In this document: piece by piece, positions 7,565-15,144 of the stretch
How positions within the stretch are numbered: position 1 is the first letter of the stretch
Layout: the number at the start of each line of letters is the position of its first letter
NCBI GenBank assembly: GCA_041740995.1
Contig: JBGSKY010000229.1
Location: 1 to 25,734 of the forward strand
Direction: 5' to 3'
DNA from: JBGSKY01 sp041740995
Lineage (GTDB): Bacteria; Planctomycetota; Planctomycetia; Pirellulales; Pirellulaceae
Length of the DNA: 25,734 nucleotides
Translations under genes and position numbers: made by a program
Notes under the pieces: model-generated
The model's database searches: none
What the model was told of the DNA's origin: nothing
What the model saw: only the letters and a program-made list of their open reading frames with translations

Positions 7565-9004
7565 CTAGTGCCCGTGCGAGCTGTCTTTCTCACCATGCCC
7601 GTGGGCAGCATGTTTCTGGATCGCGATAATTCCGCGAACTTCCGACATTGCAACGACCGGTAAAAATCGACAGAACAAAAGGAACAGCGTCATGAACAGC
7701 CCAAAGCTTCCAAAGAACATCAACCCGTCAAACAACGTTGGGCTGAAGTAACCCCAAGAGCTAGGTAAAAAGTCTCGACTAAGGCTGGTCACCGTAATCA
7801 CGAATCGCTCGAACCACATCCCGATGTTCACGAAAATGGAAATGATCCACATCAAAATCGGCGTCGTTCGCAATTTCTTAAACCAGAAAAGCTGGGGCGA
7901 AATCACGTTGCAACTCACCATTATCCAGTAGGCCCACCAATATGGACCGAAGGCTCGGTTGATAAATGCAAACGTCTCATAATCATTCCCGGAATACCAA
8001 GCCATAAAGAATTCGGTCGCATACGCCAGACCAACCAACGATCCCGTTGCCAAAATGATCTTGTTCATATTCTCAAGATGACGCAGCGTAATTACATTCT
8101 CGAGCTTATAGATTTTCCGAACGGGAACTAGCAAAGTTACCACCATCCCGAATCCGCTGAAGATTGCTCCGGCGACGAAATATGGCGGAAAAATTGTTGT
8201 ATGCCATCCAGGCAATTGGCTGACAGCAAAGTCAAAACTAACAACCGTATGAACTGACAAAACCAGTGGTGTCGCCAAGGCTGCAAGCAAGGTGTAAGCC
8301 TTTTCGTATCGCATCCAATGCCGCGATGAACCGGTCCATCCAAGAGAGAAAACACCGTAGATCATTCGTCGGAACTTGGTCGTACTGCGGTCTCGGTAAG
8401 TTGCCAAGTCCGGGATCAGACCCATGTACCAGAAGACCAGCGAAACCGATGCGTAAGTTCCGACTGCGAATACGTCCCACAAAAGTGGGCTACGAAATTG
8501 CGGCCACATCCACAGGTTGAGCGATGGATATGGTGTCAACCAAAACGCAAGCCAAGCACGTCCCACGTGAATGCCAGGAAAAATACCGGCGCAGATAACT
8601 GCAAAGATGGTCATTGCCTCTGCGGCCCGGTTGATGCTCGTTCGCCAGTTCTGTCGGAACAGGAATAGAATCGCAGAAATCAGCGTGCCCGCGTGACCAA
8701 TACCAACCCAAAACACGAAGTTGACAATCGGCCAAGCCCAGAAAACTGGTGACATGTTACCCCAGATCCCAACACCAGTCAGAATCAAGTATCCGATCAG
8801 GGAAAAGAACATGATCGCTGTTAGCAGCGAAAAACCGAACAGCACATACCAGATCGGTGGCTGAGGTCGCTCGGCAACTTGGCACACCAATTCGGTAATC
8901 GAAGTGTAAGTTTGATTGCCGGTAATCAGCGGCGCACGAGTGCCTGGCATTTCGACAGTGTTGTCGATTTCTCGCGGATTGAACGATGTTGCAATCGAAG
9001 CCAT
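7565..9004 (-). CDS. actC: ACIII quinol-oxidising membrane subunit ActC (NrfD/PsrC family)
   Basis: NrfD-like integral membrane protein that binds menaquinol next to the iron-sulfur subunit ActB. The 479 residues contain about ten helices, among them WYVLFGFSLLTAIMFFSLIGY, FVFWVGIGHAGTLISAILFLF (with the conserved His of the GHAGTLISAIL segment) and YWWAYWIMVSCNVISPQLFWF. PGIHVGRAWLAFW and AVSQLPGWHTTIFPPYFVAGA also match the family. The C-terminus HAAHGHGEKDSSHGH is His-rich. The ATG start at 9004 lies 63 bases after the actB stop, which fits one transcript. Confidence 0.95.
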   Translation of the reverse strand: MASIATSFNPREIDNTVEMPGTRAPLITGNQTYTSITELVCQVAERPQPPIWYVLFGFSLLTAIMFFSLIGYLILTGVGIWGNMSPVFWAWPIVNFVFWVGIGHAGTLISAILFLFRQNWRTSINRAAEAMTIFAVICAGIFPGIHVGRAWLAFWLTPYPSLNLWMWPQFRSPLLWDVFAVGTYASVSLVFWYMGLIPDLATYRDRSTTKFRRMIYGVFSLGWTGSSRHWMRYEKAYTLLAALATPLVLSVHTVVSFDFAVSQLPGWHTTIFPPYFVAGAIFSGFGMVVTLLVPVRKIYKLENVITLRHLENMNKIILATGSLVGLAYATEFFMAWYSGNDYETFAFINRAFGPYWWAYWIMVSCNVISPQLFWFKKLRTTPILMWIISIFVNIGMWFERFVITVTSLSRDFLPSSWGYFSPTLFDGLMFFGSFGLFMTLFLLFCRFLPVVAMSEVRGIIAIQKHAAHGHGEKDSSHGH

Positions 9005-9067
9005 GTTACTTAGTGATCAAAATCTGGAAAACAAATCTTACCTTGCACCGCAGCCAAAAGTTGGCCG

Positions 9068-12000
9068 CTACGAATGCGCTTCTTCGTGCTCACCGGCATG
9101 CTCTTCATGGTCGTGCCCATGCTCATCACCATGATGCTCTTCACCGTGTTCGCTATGGCTGTGATTCCATGTTGGATTTAATTGTTCGCTAGTCATCAAA
9201 CGGACAGGAACATTTCGCAGACGAGCGAGATATTGAGTTCGCGGTTTGATGTTCAGCTCTTCGAGCACTGCATAGCTACGCGGGTCATTGTGATTGGCAT
9301 AAACGCGCGATGTCTTGTCATTCAAGTCACCAAACACGATCGCTTGGCTCGCACAGGCTTCCTGGCAAGCGGTTCTCACGTCGCCGTCGGCTATCGGAAC
9401 ACCACCCTTGTTTCGAGCCATAATCTTCGCATTTTGAACTCGCTGAACGCAGTAAGTACATTTCTCCATCACGCCACGCCCACGGACGGTTACGTCAGGA
9501 TTCAAAACCAAGGATTGCAGTTTCGTGTTGGCTGTCTCACGTTTGTCTTGCCAGCCGTAAAAATAGCCGTACTTCTGGTTGTAGTTGAAGTAATTAAACC
9601 GCCTGACTTTGTATGGACAGTTATTGGCACAATAACGAGTTCCGACGCATCGGTTGTAGGCCATCGCGTTGATTCCGTCTTCGGTGTGAACCGTCGCGGC
9701 TACAGGGCAAACTTGTTCGCAAGGTGCCGTTTCGCAGTGAGCACACGCCATCGGCTGTGTCACAATTCGCGGGTCAACGGGATTGGTGGAATCGCCTTTG
9801 GCAGCAGTCGCCTCGCGATCCGCGGTGAAATATCGATCGATCCGCAGCCAGTGCATTTCTCGACCGCGAGAAACTTGCTCTTTGCCAACAATCGGAACAT
9901 TGTTTTCTGCTTGGCAAGCAATCACGCAAGCGTTGCAGCCGGAGCATTTATTCAAATCAATCGACATACCCCAAGCATGATTCTCTCGAACTTCCGGCTC
10001 TTTCCAGAGCGAGTCGATTTTCAAGCCATGATGGGAAACTTTGGCGAACTGATGATCTTTTTCGTAACTGGCCAACGTGCCTTCTCGGACGATGACTTGA
10101 GCCCGTCGCGGAATCTCTCCCATCCCAAGCTGGTCTTCAATCGCAAAGTGATCTTGGGTTGTGGCCAGCTTGTAAGGTTCAGTCGTACCGCTGACTTCGA
10201 TGCCATTCAAAATGAAAGCTTGGTTCCAACGTCGCAGGCCTTGGATTGAGTGCCCAACGTCGAATTGACCGCTAACACCACCGACCGAACCAGCGCGGCT
10301 GCGTCCATAACCCAATGCGACCACGATCGTTCCTTCAGCCTGTCCGGGAACAATGAAGATCGGTAGTTTCGTCATCGCATCGCCTTGGCGAATCACCACC
10401 ATCTCAGCGGTCGCCCGCGACTGGCCAACGCCCAAAGCCCGTGCTGTGCTGACGCTCATCAAAGCGGCATTATCCCAAGTCAGTTTCGTGATTGGCTGCG
10501 GGCATTCTTGCATCCAACCATTGTTGGCCAAGCGACCATCGTAAACGGTATCAGATGGCAAGACGACGACTTCTAAACGACTTAAGTCGACATTGTCCGG
10601 GTCACTGAACAAGACTTCGTTCTTGGCAACAGTCGGCTCAGAGCCATTTTCTCCCTCGGCTGCAATTGCTGACGCTGGCAGCGGCTTCAAATCCTCAGCC
10701 GCAGTGTTGATCGTGGCCGACGAAACCTGATACTGGCTATCTTTCAAAAAGCCGTCGTGCAGGGCTTCTTGCCAGAGCCGCTCAGTAAATGATCCGCCAG
10801 CTAACTTTTGGAGCGTACCGGAAACAATTTTCGCAGGATCCAGCTCTTCAAAGCCCGCCAAAATCGAAAGCAGCTCGATCGACGATCTCGCGCCAGTCAC
10901 CGGTTCAATCATCGGCTGGCAAACACCATACGTTCCATCGGCGCTTCGAACGTCTGACCACGCTTCTAATGGGTGTGTCAGCGGGAGTGACCAAGTTGAA
11001 TAAACGGCTGTTTCGTCATCATAATCTGCTGCGTAAACGACAGTTTTGATGGCCAACAAAGCAGCCGGTAAATCGATATCTCCCGCGACCGTGTAGACCG
11101 GATTCGGAGCAAAAATCCACGCAGTATTGAATTGACCATTGGCCGCTTGGCGAGCGAATTCGTCCAGCTTGATACTCTTCAACCCGGCTAGCTCGTTTGG
11201 CGCATCAAGCAAAAACAGGGTTTTGCCGACGTTTTCAAGTTTCGCATTGATCCGCATTGCGATTTGGTGAGCCGCAGGATCTTGTTGGTAGCCAACCGTA
11301 ACCAACGATTTGCCTTTATTGGCCAGCAAATCGGTCGCGATGACTTGCAGTACACGTTCAAGCCGTTCGCTTGGCGAGAGTTTGCTGTAATTCAACTCCT
11401 CGGCCGATGCCTCAAACGGTGTACCTGCATCAATCGCGGCTTCAAGCCGCTTCAAAAATGCAACCATTTGTGATGACTGCAAGGCGTATCGGAAATCGGC
11501 TGCTGATCCGGTCGTGCTAAATTGCGACTCGATGCAATAAAGTCGATTCATGTTACCACCGTTCGGATCGCGATTGATCGAGAACTGACGGGCATTGATA
11601 ACCGAAGCGGATTCAGAACCGAAAAGGTCAGCATCGATGGCAACAATCACAGTCGCTTTGTCCAAGCGATGATTGACTGTGACGTTTGAAACACCCAGCG
11701 ATTCAAGACCTTTTACCGCGTTGCGACCGTAAACCGACTCGTACGGAACGAGCGTCGCCTTGGGAAATTTCGCCGCGACTTCAGCTAGCAAACGATTGAA
11801 GGTCGGCGTCGGAGCCGGTTCGTAAACAATTGCTAACCCTTCACCGCCATTGCCGCCTAGTGTTTCCAATTGTGAGCGGGCGGCGATGTCGAAGTCGGTC
11901 CAGTTGACCGGGCCTTTCTTCTGGGCCACCGATTCAGCCACCGTGACCATTTTGCCAGCCGGAAGCGACCGATCATCGCGCTGAACAAGCCATCCCAATC

Positions 12001-12481
12001 GATCGGGATCGTAAAGCGACAGCACTGCAGCCTGCGTAGCCGCGTCAGAGCCAGCTTGAGCGAATTTTTCATCCTTACCGTCCGCATAACCAGAATTTGC
12101 TGAGGTCGCAAACATCGGATGCATCGCGTTGCCGTCGACTTTGATCGGACGACCATCTAGCGATTTGACGAGACCATTGACGACCTTCCCAGCCCAAACG
12201 AAATTCGTCGCGAAGCTTTGTGGCAAACCGGCCACGCGACCGCTTGGCGGAACGACGAAACCAGCGAATTCCTCGCGATAATATCGACATCCAGAGGCAC
12301 CGGCGAAGGCGACCGAGGCGCCCATCAGTTGCATCCAGCGGCGACGCGAAACCCCTTCCGGGAACTCCGAAGCAGCGACAGGGAATTCTCGCTCGAGGAA
12401 CTCATTGAATTCCGGCGTGCCTTCCAACTGGTCGACGCTGCGGAAGAATTGCTTTTCAGATGCGGTTACAGGCAATTTCAT
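9068..12481 (-). CDS. actB: ACIII iron-sulfur/molybdopterin-like subunit ActB with extended Tat signal
   Basis: Large extracytoplasmic ACIII subunit of about 1137 residues. The N-terminal two thirds resemble a molybdopterin oxidoreductase; the known ActB proteins hold no molybdenum. The C-terminal part is ferredoxin-like: CSGCNACVIAC (about 842), CAHCETAPCEQVC (about 909), CVGTRYCANNCPYKVRR (about 943) and CTYC...CQEAC (about 1005-1040) would ligate four clusters. A Tat motif SRRRWMQLMG sits unusually deep, at residues 45-54. GASGC (Cys65) after the hydrophobic segment looks like a lipobox, so lipidation is possible. The C-terminal 33 residues contain 11 His. The start at 12481 overlaps the actA stop as ATGA; an ATG at 12499 is also in frame. 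Confidence 0.96.
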   Translation of the reverse strand: MKLPVTASEKQFFRSVDQLEGTPEFNEFLEREFPVAASEFPEGVSRRRWMQLMGASVAFAGASGCRYYREEFAGFVVPPSGRVAGLPQSFATNFVWAGKVVNGLVKSLDGRPIKVDGNAMHPMFATSANSGYADGKDEKFAQAGSDAATQAAVLSLYDPDRLGWLVQRDDRSLPAGKMVTVAESVAQKKGPVNWTDFDIAARSQLETLGGNGGEGLAIVYEPAPTPTFNRLLAEVAAKFPKATLVPYESVYGRNAVKGLESLGVSNVTVNHRLDKATVIVAIDADLFGSESASVINARQFSINRDPNGGNMNRLYCIESQFSTTGSAADFRYALQSSQMVAFLKRLEAAIDAGTPFEASAEELNYSKLSPSERLERVLQVIATDLLANKGKSLVTVGYQQDPAAHQIAMRINAKLENVGKTLFLLDAPNELAGLKSIKLDEFARQAANGQFNTAWIFAPNPVYTVAGDIDLPAALLAIKTVVYAADYDDETAVYSTWSLPLTHPLEAWSDVRSADGTYGVCQPMIEPVTGARSSIELLSILAGFEELDPAKIVSGTLQKLAGGSFTERLWQEALHDGFLKDSQYQVSSATINTAAEDLKPLPASAIAAEGENGSEPTVAKNEVLFSDPDNVDLSRLEVVVLPSDTVYDGRLANNGWMQECPQPITKLTWDNAALMSVSTARALGVGQSRATAEMVVIRQGDAMTKLPIFIVPGQAEGTIVVALGYGRSRAGSVGGVSGQFDVGHSIQGLRRWNQAFILNGIEVSGTTEPYKLATTQDHFAIEDQLGMGEIPRRAQVIVREGTLASYEKDHQFAKVSHHGLKIDSLWKEPEVRENHAWGMSIDLNKCSGCNACVIACQAENNVPIVGKEQVSRGREMHWLRIDRYFTADREATAAKGDSTNPVDPRIVTQPMACAHCETAPCEQVCPVAATVHTEDGINAMAYNRCVGTRYCANNCPYKVRRFNYFNYNQKYGYFYGWQDKRETANTKLQSLVLNPDVTVRGRGVMEKCTYCVQRVQNAKIMARNKGGVPIADGDVRTACQEACASQAIVFGDLNDKTSRVYANHNDPRSYAVLEELNIKPRTQYLARLRNVPVRLMTSEQLNPTWNHSHSEHGEEHHGDEHGHDHEEHAGEHEEAHS

Positions 12482-13203
12482 CGATGGCACGTTGCGCAAT
12501 TGACGTTAGGGTGCAGGTGATTTTTCTCCTTGAGGTACGCCCCAAGGCCAGCTTGATCGTTTGCGAACTTTCCAAGCTCCTCGTCTTCGGGATCGATGTC
12601 CGCTGCTGTCCAACCCAGCTTTGTGACGAACTCGACAGGGCGAAGATTTGGCTCAGGATTGCGGTGGCAGTCGATGCACCAAGCCATCGATTGATCTTTA
12701 GCTTGGTAAACGACTTCCATTTTGTCCACGCGATCGTGACAAGTAACGCAACTCACGCCGCTGTTCACGTGAGCAGAGTGATTGAAATAGACAAAGTCAG
12801 GTAGTCGATGGATGCGAACCCACTTGATCGACTCGCCTGTCCGCCAGCTATCACGCACGGCTTGTAGCTTCGGACTTTCCGAGTGGACTGCTGATAGGAC
12901 GGGAGCACCTTCAGGTGACATCGGCGAGTGGCAGTTAATGCAAGTCTTCGTCGCAGGGACTGTCGAGTGAGCCCATTTGTCGACACTGACGTGGCAGTAA
13001 CGACAATCCATCTTCATTTCTCCAGCATGAAGAGCATGGCTGAATGGTACCGGTTGAACTGGCTCGTAACCAATGTTCAGCGTAACCGGGCTGGTCACGC
13101 CCATAAACATCGGCCCGGCATATAACAGGCCACCGCCAAGAATCAATAAGCCTAGCAAGGCCATGAACTTGTTGATCCAGCGAGGAAATATGAACCGCTG
13201 CAT
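12478..13203 (-). CDS. actA: ACIII pentahaem cytochrome c subunit ActA
   Basis: Membrane-anchored multihaem cytochrome that takes electrons from ActB. The 241-residue protein has one N-terminal helix (FMALLGLLILGGGLLYAGPMF) and five CxxCH motifs: CRYCH, CINCH, CVTCH, CIDCH and CATCH. With the single haem of ActE this gives the six haems known for ACIII. Additional His residues (SHALHAGEMK, FNHSAHVNSG) can serve as distal ligands. The ATG at 13203 is chosen because it places the hydrophobic helix near the N-terminus; a longer frame to 13305 has an implausible leader. The stop codon overlaps the actB start (ATGA), which suggests translational coupling. It is the first gene of the respiratory cluster. 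Confidence 0.95.
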   Translation of the reverse strand: MQRFIFPRWINKFMALLGLLILGGGLLYAGPMFMGVTSPVTLNIGYEPVQPVPFSHALHAGEMKMDCRYCHVSVDKWAHSTVPATKTCINCHSPMSPEGAPVLSAVHSESPKLQAVRDSWRTGESIKWVRIHRLPDFVYFNHSAHVNSGVSCVTCHDRVDKMEVVYQAKDQSMAWCIDCHRNPEPNLRPVEFVTKLGWTAADIDPEDEELGKFANDQAGLGAYLKEKNHLHPNVNCATCHR

Positions 13204-13637
13204 TGTCAAGTTTACCGAAAACAGTAAGAAAAATTGGTTGTCTACAACGCGAGGGCTCCCTGCCGCCCCCGTTGGACGCACAGAATAGCAGAACCGCTGG
13301 ACCAATCAAAGCCACCTTCAACAAAGGTTTTCGCAACAACGATTACTCGTCGTGCAAGCTTGGCTTTGCCGGGTCCACTGGCCGACACGTTTTTCACACG
13401 CACAGTATGTCGGCCACAGTCATTCCCGCACAATAGAAGATGAACTTCTCGCGACATTTGGTCGCACGAAGAAACATCGCATGACGATTCATATCGTGCC
13501 TTCTGGGCAAGATGAAACATGCTCGGTGCAAGCGCCAGTGGAAACGCGTTTAATGCCAAGTGCCAGAAGTCGACAATTTGAGCACGCTCGCCTTCGGTTT
13601 GGCTTCAAAGAAACGATTCATTCAATCGTTTGCAAGT
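13204..13637. other. Upstream region of the ACIII operon (434 bases, no gene)
   Basis: No frame here looks like a real protein. The region lies between the FixJ-like regulator and actA, both on the minus strand, and must hold the actA promoter if the operon starts here. A weak minus-strand pair, TTGATT (13309-13304) and TATTCT (13287-13282) 16 bases apart, would give a leader of about 75 bases. Other visible structure is the inverted repeat at 13379-13416 and a small GCGAC/GTCGC stem at 13451-13465. Confidence 0.5.
13379..13416. promoter_or_regulatory. Perfect 9-bp inverted repeat upstream of actA
   Basis: TGGCCGACA (13379-13387) and TGTCGGCCA (13408-13416) are exact reverse complements separated by 20 bases. 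The flanks ACT and ACAGT extend the match with a one-base bulge. Centre-to-centre distance is 29 bases, near three helical turns, which would suit a dimeric or paired DNA-binding protein. No T tract follows on either strand, so a terminator is unlikely. It lies about 175-215 bases upstream of actA. The binding partner is unknown. Confidence 0.4.
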
Positions 13638-14393
13638 TCACGCCGGAGCGTCGGATTGGTCGTCACCAAGTTGATCGCTGGACTGTGAAATTGGCGATTT
13701 AGCAATCGAGGATAGATGAGGCTCGGCAAGCAACGAGTCGGTCTGACGATCCAATCGCAATTGCATTTCGTGAAGAACTCGATATTCACCAATCTTGAGC
13801 ATCACGTTTGGGGTCGTAATGGCTGCGAACAAGCGAAGGATTTCCGTTCGCTCCATTTCAATCAACCGCTGCGACACCGATAGCTCAGATGCGATCCGCT
13901 TGGTTGGCAACCCTGCGACCACAAAGTCGAGCACTCGCCGTTGTCGTTCGGTCAATTTCTCGATCGCCTGTCCGACTTCGATTCTTCGCATCTCCGTCTG
14001 CTGAAGATACGTATCCGCCTCGATCGCTTGGCGAACGTACCGCAACAACGTTTCAGCCGACGAGGGTTTAGCAATAATTGTCAGCGCACCGCGTTCCATC
14101 AGCCTGACCGCTGTCGTGACTTCCCGGCAGTTGCCGTGCATTATCAGCGGCAGCTTTTGACCGCCGCTTAACAACTCAAGCTGAAATGCCTCGCCCCCTT
14201 GTTCGCTGTCCAAGTATTCCGCGACGACGCAACACGGACGCGCGACAGGCAGCCGAGCGATAAATTCCGCCGGTGTCGGAAAGTAGCTGATATCGAAACC
14301 CGCTGCGTTCAAGACCTCGGCGTAAAATGCGACGCTGCTGGCATCGCGGTCAACAATAAAAACAGTCGGACGAGTTCGGTTGGCGTCGTTCAC
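13638..14393 (-). CDS. FixJ/NarL-like regulator with degenerate receiver domain and LuxR-type HTH
   Basis: Two-domain transcription factor. Residues about 10-120 follow the FixJ receiver (TVFIVDRDASS...FDISYFPTPAEFIARLP). Aligned with FixJ, Asp10 is kept as Asp15, Asp11 is Arg, the phospho-acceptor Asp54 is Glu59, Thr82 is Gly87, and Lys104 is kept as Lys109. Normal phosphorylation is therefore unlikely, and Glu may mimic the active state. The LuxR-type helix-turn-helix (LTERQRRVLDFVVAGLPTKR and the following IASELSVS) lies at about 145-180. The GTG start at 14393 has GGGAGA ten bases upstream; an ATG at 14474 would add a 27-residue leader without family character. It lies upstream of actA in the same orientation. 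Its targets are unknown. Confidence 0.85.
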   Translation of the reverse strand: MNDANRTRPTVFIVDRDASSVAFYAEVLNAAGFDISYFPTPAEFIARLPVARPCCVVAEYLDSEQGGEAFQLELLSGGQKLPLIMHGNCREVTTAVRLMERGALTIIAKPSSAETLLRYVRQAIEADTYLQQTEMRRIEVGQAIEKLTERQRRVLDFVVAGLPTKRIASELSVSQRLIEMERTEILRLFAAITTPNVMLKIGEYRVLHEMQLRLDRQTDSLLAEPHLSSIAKSPISQSSDQLGDDQSDAPA

Positions 14394-14609
14394 AGATCGA
14401 AGATCTCCCGCAATGCAAAGTGACAGTTCGGCGGCTTGACTTCTGATCAAGGCCTCTATCAACAAAGCAGCCATTGCGGGTTGCGGATTACAGCAAAATA
14501 AAAAAACTTTTAGCCTTCTCGGGCGCGGGAAAAGTTGGAGCTCAATTCCGACTAATAGAAGACAAAGCTGGGGTGAATAACAGCCCGAAGTTATCTTCTT
14601 GATTTGAAA

Positions 14610-14637
14610 GGAACTTGGAGCTGAGCTTGCGGTCTAT
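14610..14637 (+). promoter_or_regulatory. Sigma-E-like (ECF) promoter motif
   Basis: GGAACTT (14610-14616) is identical to the -35 consensus of Escherichia coli sigma-E promoters. It is followed after 16 bases by TCTAT (14633-14637), one base away from the TCTRA-type -10 element, with GG directly before it. Orientation is towards the ECF sigma gene, whose start lies about 500 bases downstream. If real, it could make the sigma factor autoregulated or drive a non-coding transcript. Confidence 0.35.
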
Positions 14638-14915
14638 CCGTTTGTTGTCTCCGTTCTGTTTTTGGACTTTCAAGAACTGGTCGCACGAGTGAGCCAGATG
14701 CGCTCATTTACGGCGTTCGATCTCCCGCTTTTCCTCACGTCATGGTTTTACCTCGGATACCGAAAGGAAAGTGAAATCTTGCCAATTCTGCCTCGGTACT
14801 CCAATGCGAAACGGCGGTGGTGACGAACATGCGAAAGTTGCGGTCAAGTCAGCTCCAAACCCGAGCCCGTTCTGCTGGTTTTTCAGAGAGGCTTGTTTAC
14901 CGAGCGGCCGTTAGT

Positions 14916-14933
14916 GGAACTTGTTAAAGTTCC
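14916..14933. promoter_or_regulatory. GGAACTT palindrome upstream of the ECF sigma gene
   Basis: GGAACTT (14916-14922) and AAGTTCC (14927-14933) are perfectly complementary around a GTTA loop. It could be an operator for a dimeric repressor, an RNA hairpin, or an ECF -35 element readable in both directions. A good -10 partner at 16-17 bases is not visible on the plus strand. Confidence 0.35.
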
Positions 14934-15011
14934 CTGCGAGGTTACGATCTTTGCCAGGATTTAGCGCAAGAAAGCCAAGGCAAATACTTATTTCGCGATT
15001 ATGTTAAAACT

Positions 15012-15085
15012 AAGAGCCTTTCCGAAAAGGGGGCTGGCCCTCTCCGTTGCTCCAATGGGTCAGGCCCCTTTTCGGATAGGTTCTA
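15012..15085. repeat. Long imperfect inverted repeat, REP/MITE-like
   Basis: The left arm 15012-15040 and right arm 15057-15085 are 29 bases each and pair at 24 positions around a 16-base loop. The core is CCGAAAAGGGG followed by CTGGCCC on one side, and GGGTCAGG followed by CCCCTTTTCGG on the other. Palindromes with GGGTCAG and CCCCTTTTCGG blocks resemble dispersed bacterial REP-type elements. It ends 59 bases before the sigma-factor start, so it would fold in the 5' leader. Only one copy is present in this window. Confidence 0.55.
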
Positions 15086-15144
15086 AGCTCGCTATCTCGC
15101 TGCGACTGAATTTGCTCCCAACAATCGACGTGTTGCGCGTTGCC

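Larger units (their letters stand above)
14475..15144. other. Divergent regulatory region between FixJ-like regulator and ECF sigma gene
   Basis: About 670 bases without a convincing protein gene. Visible structure is a sigma-E-like promoter motif (14610-14637), a perfect GGAACTT/AAGTTCC palindrome (14916-14933) and a long REP-like hairpin (15012-15085). An A/T-rich stretch AATAAAAAAACTTTT (near 14497-14511) lies just upstream of the regulator. A small untranslated RNA could be encoded here, but nothing in the sequence shows it directly. Confidence 0.5.

Noticed and set aside
9182..10249. Long plus-strand open frame of 355 codons opposite actB
   Set aside because: It lies fully antisense to the iron-sulfur region of actB, has no family features, and its length follows from the codon pattern of the real gene.
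13204..13305. N-terminal extension of ActA to 13305
   Set aside because: It would bury the membrane anchor behind 34 residues of unlikely sequence; the ATG at 13203 fits the family.
15001..15144. N-terminal extension of the ECF sigma factor to an ATG at 15001
   Set aside because: The extension is the translation of the REP-like hairpin and shows no sigma-factor sequence.
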